Assembly: GCA_023447335.1 (NCBI GenBank) | Contig: JAEXOD010000168.1 | Location: 1-28,763, forward strand | Length of the DNA stretch: 28,763 bases | Origin: Bacteroidota bacterium | Lineage (GTDB): Bacteria; Bacteroidota; Ignavibacteria; Ignavibacteriales; Melioribacteraceae | Reading direction: 5' to 3' | Shown here: piece after piece, positions 22,449 through 28,763 of the stretch | How the letters are laid out: every line of letters begins with the position of its first letter | Numbering within the stretch: position 1 is the stretch's first letter | Position numbers and translations under genes: made by a program | The notes under the pieces: model-generated | What the model was told of the DNA's origin: nothing | What the model saw: only the letters and a program-made list of their open reading frames with translations | Databases searched by the model: none

Positions 22449-23651
22449 ATGGAATGGATAATTTTAATACTTTGGTTGATGATTATAAACGGTGGTTTGG
22501 GAGGGCAGTATATCCTAAATTGGATGGGAAACCAGAAACAGTTTGTAGGTGATAGAGAGGTTGGTGTTAGTCCGGGAGTGATGACTTGGTGGCGTGAAGT
22601 ATCAAAACTTGCCTGGGCAGTTATTGCAGTTTCAATTGAAGTTATAAAAGGAAAAGAAATAAAATATTTATGGCCCGGTACGCTTTCTATGATAACGATT
22701 GTTATTTGTGCATTTACCGGTGTAATAGAAAACATAGGATTCTTTTATTTACCAAGATATTACTCTCCTCATATTTTTGCACCTTATGTTAATGTTTATT
22801 TGGCATTCCTACCGTTTTTTGGAAAATTCTTATTTAACGCGGAAATTAGAAAAGAACACTGGATCGGTGTGTTTTTAGTAGTTGCCGGTTTAACAATTCC
22901 TCACGTTCCGGTTATGCTGGGTGTTCATCATGATCCAAAAGCTATATTAGACTTAAATGCGATAATTTGGATAATTATTATTAACTGTTGTTTATGCAGT
23001 CAACAAGTATTAAACAACAAAACTGTACAAACTGCATTAAAAGGGGTTGGACCCAATGCATTGGTTATGTGGCGTGAAATATGGAAGATGGCTTTTATTT
23101 CTTTGGCAATTTTATTGTTCCCGTTATTAGGTAATGCTTTAAATGTTAATTTACCGGAGAAAGTATCAGCAAAGGAATTTGAAAATAGAGTTGTAGTTAA
23201 ATTAAAAGAAGCCGATGATAGTAAGCATTTAGAAGTTTTACAGAGTTATTATACAAAATCGGGTAACGATTATGTAATAGCCAAAAATTTAAGCAGTATA
23301 CAAGAAGAAAATATAAAAGAGGCATTAAAAAAAGCAGAATATCATAGATTTTTTGCACTTTTTGACGGTAGTATAATCCCAAATAATTGGTTGCCGATAT
23401 TATTTGTTGTTGCTGCTGGTTTGACCGGATATATTTACAGTTTCGGATTTTTTAAACTTTCAAAATTTGCAGCTCATTATTGGGTGCCTTATACAAATGT
23501 TTACTTAGCCTTATTACCGCTAGTTATGTTTTTATTTGGTAAAAATGTTACTTTGTATCAAATTATTGGTGCGGTTGTAACTACGTTGGGACTAATGGTG
23601 GGAGTTCTTGACGTAAGTAAAAATAAGGTTCAAGAAATCGAAAAGAAATAA
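22449..23651 (+). CDS. DMT/EamA-like membrane protein with internal duplication
   Basis: Polytopic membrane protein of 400 residues with two homologous halves. Each half has a WRE motif (W48-R49-E50 and W208-R209-E210) on the start of a helix, and later PYxNVYLAxLP (P112 and P347) preceded by GFFxL. The layout of two helix sets with gene duplication matches drug/metabolite transporter (EamA/DMT) proteins; the conserved WRE and PYxNVYL motifs are not ones I know from a characterised family. About 75 extra residues in the second half (about 231-309, Lys/Glu-rich) probably form a soluble loop. AAGGG lies 12 bases before the ATG. Substrate is unknown. A strong terminator follows, and the radical SAM gene is 150 bases upstream. 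Confidence 0.8.
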   Translation: MEWIILILWLMIINGGLGGQYILNWMGNQKQFVGDREVGVSPGVMTWWREVSKLAWAVIAVSIEVIKGKEIKYLWPGTLSMITIVICAFTGVIENIGFFYLPRYYSPHIFAPYVNVYLAFLPFFGKFLFNAEIRKEHWIGVFLVVAGLTIPHVPVMLGVHHDPKAILDLNAIIWIIIINCCLCSQQVLNNKTVQTALKGVGPNALVMWREIWKMAFISLAILLFPLLGNALNVNLPEKVSAKEFENRVVVKLKEADDSKHLEVLQSYYTKSGNDYVIAKNLSSIQEENIKEALKKAEYHRFFALFDGSIIPNNWLPILFVVAAGLTGYIYSFGFFKLSKFAAHYWVPYTNVYLALLPLVMFLFGKNVTLYQIIGAVVTTLGLMVGVLDVSKNKVQEIEKK

Positions 23652-23657
23652 TTTATA

Positions 23658-23695
23658 TTGAAAAGACGTTAGATAAAATTTTATCTTATTTTCAA
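23658..23695. repeat. AT-rich inverted repeat with perfect 16-bp palindrome
   Basis: An outer pair TTGAAAA (23658-23664) with TTTTCAA (23689-23695) surrounds a perfect palindrome AGATAAAA/TTTTATCT (23671-23686). The unpaired parts are six bases on one side and two on the other. It stands just after the stop codon of the duplicated membrane protein. It is all A/T apart from a few bases and lacks a T tract, so it is likely a minor RNA hairpin. Confidence 0.5.
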
Positions 23696-23714
23696 TCTAA
23701 TAGAAGTTAATTTT

Positions 23715-23768
23715 AGGGAAATTATATTGTTATGATAAGAATATAACATTTATAATTTCCTTTTTTTT
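23715..23768 (+). terminator. Long-stem terminator after the duplicated membrane protein
   Basis: GGAAATTATA (23717-23726) pairs with TATAATTTCC (23751-23760). A second six-base stem inside (TGTTAT 23728-23733 with ATAACA 23743-23748) has a nine-base loop. Only one and two bases bulge between the stems, giving a 16-bp arm. Eight T residues follow directly (23761-23768). This is a strong intrinsic terminator in spite of its low GC content. Confidence 0.85.
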
Positions 23769-24088
23769 ATCCAAAAGTGGAAAAAGAAGATTACAGTTTG
23801 ATTTATATTTTGACTTAAAATTCAAAATAGTCTCGATTTTAATATTAATATAAGATTTTAACTTAAATTGCCGTAATTCTAGTCTTAAAAAATTTCGAAC
23901 TACATTGTTTCGATTAATTATTTTTATAATCCCTTCGCTTAAATAATTTTGAGCAAAATAATAGATGTTTACAATTTTTTAATTATTATTTAAACTTTTG
24001 AATAATCGGATTAAATATTCGGAAAATAGAAATTTAAATAGTATTTTATGTCTTAAAATAAATTTTTATACTTTTAAGGAATTATTAT
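23769..24088. other. AT-rich intergenic region before the haem-containing T9SS gene
   Basis: No gene is supported in these 320 bases. An open plus frame at 23998-24204 overlaps the real gene out of frame and has no family features. Near the gene AACTTTTG (23993-24000) is one base from TAnnTTTG, without a TTG at a usual distance. AAGGA lies ten bases before the ATG at 24089. Confidence 0.5.
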
Positions 24089-25417
24089 ATGATTCGGAAT
24101 ACAGTTATAATTTTACTAAGTTTTTTCTTTTTAACAAATTTAATTGTTGCTTATCCGAATGGTGTAAGCGGATACACAAAAAAGACAAATTCAAATGGTT
24201 GTAAAAATTGTCACGGTTCGTTGAGTAACTTAATTAATGTAGTTATTTCGGGTCCAAATACACTTAAACCTAACGAGACAGGAGTATATAAGGTTACTAT
24301 TTCAGGTGGAGCCGGAACGAAAGTCGGAGTGGATATAGCTGTATCTTCAGGTGTTTTATCAACTTATGATTTAAATTTAAAAATCTTAAACGGAGAGCTT
24401 ACACAACCTAGTCCAAAATCATATTCAGGCGGAAAATACATATTTACCTTTAAGTATAAAGCACCTGCAGATACAGGCATTCAAACATTATTCGCTACGG
24501 GAGAAAGTAAAAAAGCAGAATGGAATTTTGCAAACAATTTCTCAATACATATCGTACAACCGACAATAAATGCTCCTTCAGATTTAAATGCATCATTTAG
24601 TAGTTCTCCCTATCCACATGTTTCATTAACCTGGGTTGATAATGCCGATAACGAAAGCAACTATATTGTAGAAAGGAGTATAAACTCAAATAATACATTT
24701 GAACAAATTTGTGAATTGCCGGCTAATTCTGTTAATTATATCGATTCTTTGGGGCTTCTACCAAATACAAACCACTATTATAGAGTTTATGCAAAAAACT
24801 CGGAATTAACTTCAAGCTATTCTAATATTGTAGAAATATTTAATCCCTTACCTGTTGAATTAATATCGTTATCAGCTATACAAAATATAAATAATATATT
24901 GTTGAGTTGGACAACCGCAAGTGAATTGAATAATTATGGTTTTGAAATAGAGAGGGCTTTTAATTCTAATGATTGGCGGACAATCGGTTTTGTAAACGGG
25001 ACATCTACAACTTCCGGTTTAACTCGCTATTCATATGTTGATGAAAATATTCAATCCAAAAACGGAACAATTTATTATAGACTAAAACAAATAGATTATA
25101 ACGGTGATTTTAAGTATTATCCTGCAATTAAAGTGAATTTCGAAAATTTGGAAATATCCTTTAAATTATGCCAAAATTATCCGAATCCGTTTAATCCGAC
25201 TACTACAATAAGTTTTGGTCTACCTTCAAAACAATCAACTACGTTAAAAGTATACGACCTATCAGGAAAAGAAGTTGCAATATTAATTAATGATGAACTT
25301 GAATCGGGTAACTATGATATAAATTTTGACGCTAAAAATTTAAGTAGCGGTGTATACTTTTACACTTTACAAGCAGGCAATTTTAGTCAAAACATGAAGA
25401 TGCAATTAATTAAATAA
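24089..25417 (+). CDS. T9SS-secreted protein with a single CxxCH haem site
   Basis: Secreted protein of 442 residues. A signal peptide is cleaved near IVA-Y (residue 21), and the mature start YPNGVSGYT leads to GCKNCHG with C38, C41 and H42, a c-type haem attachment motif. The next region (about 48-155, beta-rich) resembles the choice-of-anchor V domains of Bacteroidetes, which begin with this kind of CxxCH. A fibronectin III domain follows (about 165-255), then a domain with ILLSWTTASELNNYGFEIER (about 258-355). Last is the T9SS type A domain with QNYPNPFNPTTTISF, SSGVYFYTLQAG and the tail MKMQLIK. The haem would sit near the N-terminus of a cell-surface protein, so extracellular electron transfer or ligand sensing can be imagined. 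Whether haem is attached is untested. The end of the gene lies in a hairpin shared with the next gene. Confidence 0.9.
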   Translation: MIRNTVIILLSFFFLTNLIVAYPNGVSGYTKKTNSNGCKNCHGSLSNLINVVISGPNTLKPNETGVYKVTISGGAGTKVGVDIAVSSGVLSTYDLNLKILNGELTQPSPKSYSGGKYIFTFKYKAPADTGIQTLFATGESKKAEWNFANNFSIHIVQPTINAPSDLNASFSSSPYPHVSLTWVDNADNESNYIVERSINSNNTFEQICELPANSVNYIDSLGLLPNTNHYYRVYAKNSELTSSYSNIVEIFNPLPVELISLSAIQNINNILLSWTTASELNNYGFEIERAFNSNDWRTIGFVNGTSTTSGLTRYSYVDENIQSKNGTIYYRLKQIDYNGDFKYYPAIKVNFENLEISFKLCQNYPNPFNPTTTISFGLPSKQSTTLKVYDLSGKEVAILINDELESGNYDINFDAKNLSSGVYFYTLQAGNFSQNMKMQLIK

Positions 25418-25440
25418 TAACGATTGATAATTATTTAATT
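25408..25440. terminator. Shared hairpin at the ends of two convergent genes
   Basis: AATTAAATAAT (25408-25418) pairs perfectly with ATTATTTAATT (25430-25440) around an 11-base loop. The plus-strand stop (25415-25417) and the minus-strand stop (25431-25433) both lie inside the stem. With A/T pairs only and no extended T tract it should be a modest terminator, but its symmetry means it can form in both transcripts. Confidence 0.5.
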
Positions 25441-26930
25441 GTCTTATCTACATCTATGTTATTGCCGTTTTTAATATCAAAACCAATTTTATTAATAACG
25501 GCAATAGCCGGTAAAGGTAAATCTAAAATCATTTCGCCGGTTACGTTAATTATGCCGTTTATCATTCGAAAATAATTATTTACCGTATCACTATTTAAAT
25601 ATGCGGTTAAACCATAATAAGTCTCAATAGGAAAGTTCTCCGAATCATTAAAAATTACTCCTACCAGCCTATCAATCGCTAATTTGTCTGCCTTCAAAAA
25701 ATCTTTATTATATGTTGCTGCTTTTATTCGCCTAATATAATCATCATTATTGTATCTTCTAAAAAAAATATAATTTCTATTAGGTATTAAATATTGTTCA
25801 ATTTCGGGTGAATAATTAATATAGTTGTGATATTTGCTTTGTAACGGAAATTCAAATTTTGTTGATTCAATATTATACAACCAAACTACCGGGTAAGTAT
25901 TGTCTTTGAAAATATCTGATAACATCTTTTCGACTTTAGTTATAATAAGTTTGCTATATTTAACTGTAAATCCTAAAGAACGTAAACTTAAAGGGAAAGA
26001 ATTGAATTTCTTTAATATTGTTAAATCATCCTCATTTGTCGGTAAAGGAATTATATTTTCCGAGATATTAAAGCTATAATTAAAAGATACATTTTGGGGT
26101 GAATTTACACTGTCGGAATGTGAAATATTAATTATGTATTCATTTGTCACTTTTGTTTTAACGGACAGTAAGAAAATAAATTCATATAAGACGCTATGGC
26201 TGTCAAAAATCTTATCGTCAGAAGAAAAAAGGTGAATTTTTTCAAATTTAATATGGTTGACAAAATGTTCCCTGTACTGTTTAAAAAAACTTCCCGAACA
26301 GAAGCTTCTGGGAATTAAAAAGTTTAAATAGCCGTCTTTTTTAATTAATTTTGAAGATAAAAAATAAAATATAGAAAAAATATTTGGTAATCCGTAAAGT
26401 ATGTCGCTTGCTAATTTAACTCGTATGTCATTATTCTCTAACTTATAAAACGGAGGATTAGAAATTATTATATCAAACAAATTTGCGTCTTCTTTCGACT
26501 CAAAAATATTTTTAAAGTATAGTATAAAATCCTCTTCAATTATATTAAAATTTAAGGATACTCCAAAATTAGAACAATATGATTTAAGTTTATTTAGTAT
26601 GCTATAAGTGTATTTAATTATAGATGAATCTATTTCAAAACAAGTAAGTTCGATAGATTTTATAGATTTATAACTACAAAGCTGTTCAATAAAGCAACAA
26701 GACAAAATTCCTAATCCACAAGCAGGTTCACATATATTCACCGTATTATTGTTAAATTCTAATTTGAAAAAATCGGTAAACTCTTGTGTGGTTTTAAGAG
26801 GAGTAAAAAACTGACCTAATTTTTGTCTTTCTGTTTTATCCTTTATTTCTGTAATTATTTTTGCAATTTCATCTGAATATTCCGAAGGGAGTAAGGAGAG
26901 ATTTGAATCTAAATTATGTTCAAAGTACAT
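25431..26930 (-). CDS. Gamma-class DNA adenine-N6 methyltransferase, solitary
   Basis: Site-specific DNA methyltransferase of 499 residues. KLGQFFTP at 37-44 and EPACGLG at 68-74 (SAM binding, motif I) are followed by SNPPF at 157-161 (catalytic motif IV), the order of gamma-class N6-adenine enzymes such as the PstI/BsuBI and Eco57I/TaqI groups. The C-terminal half (about 290-470) should contain the target-recognition region; FFRRYNNDDYIRRIKA and DRLVGVIF near its end resemble those of TaqI-like specificity domains. No restriction endonuclease is adjacent. The start ATG shares one base with the upstream stop codon (TAATG), so translation is coupled to the haem-binding protein. The recognition sequence cannot be read from the protein. 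The product is Ile/Asn/Phe-rich, like its very AT-rich gene. Confidence 0.88.
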   Translation of the reverse strand: MYFEHNLDSNLSLLPSEYSDEIAKIITEIKDKTERQKLGQFFTPLKTTQEFTDFFKLEFNNNTVNICEPACGLGILSCCFIEQLCSYKSIKSIELTCFEIDSSIIKYTYSILNKLKSYCSNFGVSLNFNIIEEDFILYFKNIFESKEDANLFDIIISNPPFYKLENNDIRVKLASDILYGLPNIFSIFYFLSSKLIKKDGYLNFLIPRSFCSGSFFKQYREHFVNHIKFEKIHLFSSDDKIFDSHSVLYEFIFLLSVKTKVTNEYIINISHSDSVNSPQNVSFNYSFNISENIIPLPTNEDDLTILKKFNSFPLSLRSLGFTVKYSKLIITKVEKMLSDIFKDNTYPVVWLYNIESTKFEFPLQSKYHNYINYSPEIEQYLIPNRNYIFFRRYNNDDYIRRIKAATYNKDFLKADKLAIDRLVGVIFNDSENFPIETYYGLTAYLNSDTVNNYFRMINGIINVTGEMILDLPLPAIAVINKIGFDIKNGNNIDVDKTIK

Positions 26931-27418
26931 TATTCTTTATATTTATTATTTGGTTCTTTTTTATTCTCTTTTTTCGTTTCTATGTTATCAAATAAAAATT
27001 CTGCTTCGTATTTAGTCCAAATTTCAAGAGAGTTTTTTTCTCCGGGTTCCAAAGTCGAGTTCGGATGCATAAAAGTATAAATAGCTAAAGGCATGTCTCC
27101 TTTTTCAATCTCTTCCCATATTTCTTCTTTCAATTTTTTTTCATTGTTTAAATCCCACTCGGAAAAGTTTAAGTGTCTTCTTCCGTTATAAACATCTCCG
27201 GCAATAATCCAAGAAGCAGGGGCTAAATAACTATAAATAGGGTAATTCACTTCATTTGAGTGGCAGTCATAACAAGAATTTTTAAGGATATCTTTTACTC
27301 TTTGAGGCATATCAGGTTCATTTTTAATCGGTGGGTTTGTTCTATCAACAGGAATCAGGTTAACCAAAACATATCCTATTAAACCGATAATAAAAATTTT
27401 TTTATAGTTCTTTAACAT
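26930..27418 (-). CDS. Haem-binding domain protein (cytochrome c-like, membrane-anchored)
   Basis: Protein of 162 residues with an N-terminal uncleaved-looking membrane helix (about 7-22) and a periplasmic haem-binding domain. The haem motif is CYDCH (C49, C52, H53), followed by SNEVNYPIYSYLAPASW and GRRHLNFSEW, the signature of the Bacteroidetes haem_bd family (PF14376). In the later GDMPLAIYTFMHP, M109 or M117 may be the sixth iron ligand. The tail is Lys/Glu-rich. It lies 15 bases after mfd and overlaps the methyltransferase start by one base. Redox or peroxidase-related roles have been proposed for the family; none can be assigned here. Confidence 0.9.
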   Translation of the reverse strand: MLKNYKKIFIIGLIGYVLVNLIPVDRTNPPIKNEPDMPQRVKDILKNSCYDCHSNEVNYPIYSYLAPASWIIAGDVYNGRRHLNFSEWDLNNEKKLKEEIWEEIEKGDMPLAIYTFMHPNSTLEPGEKNSLEIWTKYEAEFLFDNIETKKENKKEPNNKYKE

Positions 27419-27433
27419 ATCATTCTCGATTGA

Positions 27434-28763
27434 TTATAAAATATCCTTAATTTTAATACAAAAGTCAATTAAAAAGTTAAGTATTTCTTCAGGGGATATA
27501 AATTTATGCGAGATTTCTAATTTTACTGTTTCTTTTTCATTTTTAAATTGGGTGTTTACAGAATTTACAGAAACTATATAATTTGCTACTTTAGGAAACT
27601 TTTCTGTATAATAAGTATTATTACTTCCTTTAGGAAGGTAAATAATAACTTTATTTTTCAGTATAATAATTTTTTCGAATAAAGCAAAAGAGGAATAGAA
27701 CCGGAGCATTGCTGCTAAAATTAATCTTTGGGCAGGAGGTGGTATTTTCCCAAATCTATCAATCATTTCTTCTTTAATTTCCTCAATTTCATCTATTTTT
27801 ACAACACTAAACATTGCAGTATAAAAACTTAATCTATCTGCTTGTTCTGGCATATAGGATTTTGGTAGCCCCAATTCAAAGTACGTATCAATATTTGTTT
27901 CAACACGCTCGAGGTGTTTTGGTAAATCTTTAAATTGTTCGCTAAACTCGCCGGTTTTTAATTCTTCGACAGCTTCGTCAAGTAATTTCATATACATATC
28001 AAAACCAACCGAATCAATTGCTCCGCTTTGTTCGGTTCCCAATAAATTCCCGGCTCCTCTAATTTCTAAATCCCTCATGGAAAGATTAAATCCGGTTCCT
28101 AATTCGGTATACTCTTCAATTGCCTGAAGCCTTCGAACAGATTTTTTTGTAATAGAATCCATTGAGGGAACCAGTAAAAATGCATATGCTTGTTTATCGC
28201 TACGTCCTACTCGTCCTCGCAACTGATGAAGCTCGGCTAATCCAAATCTATCGGCTCTATTTATTATTATTGTATTAACGTTAGGAATGTCAATCCCTGA
28301 TTCAATAATTTTAGTTGCCACAAGAATTTGGTATTTTTTATTTAAAAATTCATAAATCACTTTTTCTAAATCTGCCGGTTTCATTTGACCGTGAGCTATT
28401 CCGATATTTATTCCCGGTATATGTTTTTTTAAATATAATGTAATTTTCTCTATAGATTGGACTCTATCGTGGATAAAATATACTTGTCCGCCTCTCCGCA
28501 ATTCGGAACTTACCCATTCTTTAATTTTAATAATATCAAAGGGAGCAACTTTTGTGTATATTGGTTGCCTATTTGGGGGAGGTGTTGCAATAATGCTTAA
28601 ATCTCTTGCCCCTAATAAAGAAAGATTTAATGTTCTAGGAATAGGAGTAGCAGTTAAAGTTAATGTATCGACTGCTGCTTTAATTGTTCTCAATTTCTCC
28701 TTAGCCATTACACCAAATCTGTGTTCCTCGTCAATTATTAACAGTCCTAAATCTTTAAAATTC
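27434..28763 (-). CDS. mfd: Transcription-repair coupling factor Mfd, C-terminal part
   Basis: ATP-dependent translocase that removes stalled RNA polymerase and recruits UvrA. The frame is open to the right edge, so at least 443 residues are present and the N-terminal two-thirds are outside; the ATG at 28708 is internal. Reading inwards from the edge, LLIIDEEHRFGV carries the DEEH box of Mfd (RecG has DEQH). It is followed by TLTATPIPRTL, the HGQM motif, ILVATKIIESGIDIPN and QLRGRVGRSDKQAYA, which are helicase motifs III-VI. The end (about the last 150 residues) is the TRCF C-terminal domain, starting near RVETNIDTYFELGLPKSYM. The gene heads the operon that continues with the haem-binding protein and the methyltransferase. 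Confidence 0.96.
   Translation of the reverse strand, partial: NFKDLGLLIIDEEHRFGVMAKEKLRTIKAAVDTLTLTATPIPRTLNLSLLGARDLSIIATPPPNRQPIYTKVAPFDIIKIKEWVSSELRRGGQVYFIHDRVQSIEKITLYLKKHIPGINIGIAHGQMKPADLEKVIYEFLNKKYQILVATKIIESGIDIPNVNTIIINRADRFGLAELHQLRGRVGRSDKQAYAFLLVPSMDSITKKSVRRLQAIEEYTELGTGFNLSMRDLEIRGAGNLLGTEQSGAIDSVGFDMYMKLLDEAVEELKTGEFSEQFKDLPKHLERVETNIDTYFELGLPKSYMPEQADRLSFYTAMFSVVKIDEIEEIKEEMIDRFGKIPPPAQRLILAAMLRFYSSFALFEKIIILKNKVIIYLPKGSNNTYYTEKFPKVANYIVSVNSVNTQFKNEKETVKLEISHKFISPEEILNFLIDFCIKIKDIL

Noticed and set aside
22418..22735. Minus-strand open frame of 105 codons
   Set aside because: It is the antisense of the first membrane helices of the duplicated transporter and has no recognisable protein features.
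23998..24204. Plus-strand open frame of 68 codons before and over the start of the T9SS haem protein
   Set aside because: It overlaps the true gene out of frame and its sequence is Asn/Phe/Tyr-rich with no signal or domain.
25431..26930. Complete restriction-modification system
   Set aside because: Only the methyltransferase is present; both neighbours are clearly other functions.
28709..28763. RecG as the identity of the truncated helicase at the right edge
   Set aside because: The helicase box is DEEH, as in Mfd, and the C-terminus is the TRCF domain, not the RecG wedge arrangement.

Overview
The window is AT-rich, gene-dense bacterial DNA. Two long proteins end in the type IX secretion (T9SS) C-terminal signal, with an NYPNPFNP core, an SSGxYFY strand and a final MKM-LIK tail. 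Together with weak Shine-Dalgarno sequences, one good Bacteroidetes-type promoter match (TTG-N20-TAGCTTTG) and typical ppk1, DUF4139, DUF1015 and DUF5009 proteins, this points to the Bacteroidota/Chlorobiota superphylum, most likely an Ignavibacteria- or Kapabacteria-like lineage. That assignment is inferred from motif style and was not computed. There are no rRNA, tRNA, CRISPR, insertion sequence or prophage genes.

Layout. 1-1396 (+): end of an energy-converting hydrogenase-like operon. The large subunit is cut by the window edge and has lost the nickel-ligating DPCxxC motif; the small subunit is fused to a two-cluster ferredoxin. 1397-1893: gene-free stretch with repeats. 1894-5001 (-): AspT/YidE-type transporter, then two lipoproteins, one with two PEGA repeats. 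5098-8565 (-): tight operon of dCMP deaminase, polyphosphate kinase and a PAP2 phosphatase. 8873-10225 (-): exported DUF4139 protein with a plausible promoter. 10414-13081 (+): DUF5009 membrane protein and DUF1015 protein, then a clear terminator.

13154-18599 (+): a near-perfect CRP-like palindrome, a T9SS cargo protein with repeated carboxypeptidase-regulatory-like domains, a terminator, recN, an ECF sigma factor with a coupled membrane protein, and ribosomal protein L31. 18701-20715 holds a TerB-like acidic protein (-), a membrane-anchored basic protein and a LOG-family protein (+), and a small protein overlapping the LOG gene tail to tail (-). 20871-23651 (+): a B12-binding-type radical SAM protein and a duplicated DMT-like membrane protein, followed by a strong terminator. 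24089-25417 (+): a T9SS cargo protein with one CxxCH haem site. 25431-28763 (-): operon of mfd (cut by the right edge), a haem-binding-domain protein and a solitary gamma-class adenine-N6 methyltransferase.

Most genes are ordinary housekeeping or envelope functions. The points most worth a second look are the degenerate hydrogenase active site, the isolated CRP-like operator, the haem-bearing T9SS cargo, the mfd/haem protein/orphan methyltransferase operon, the internally duplicated transporter and the hairpin that contains both stop codons of a convergent gene pair. I do not see a clear complete new defence or mobile system.
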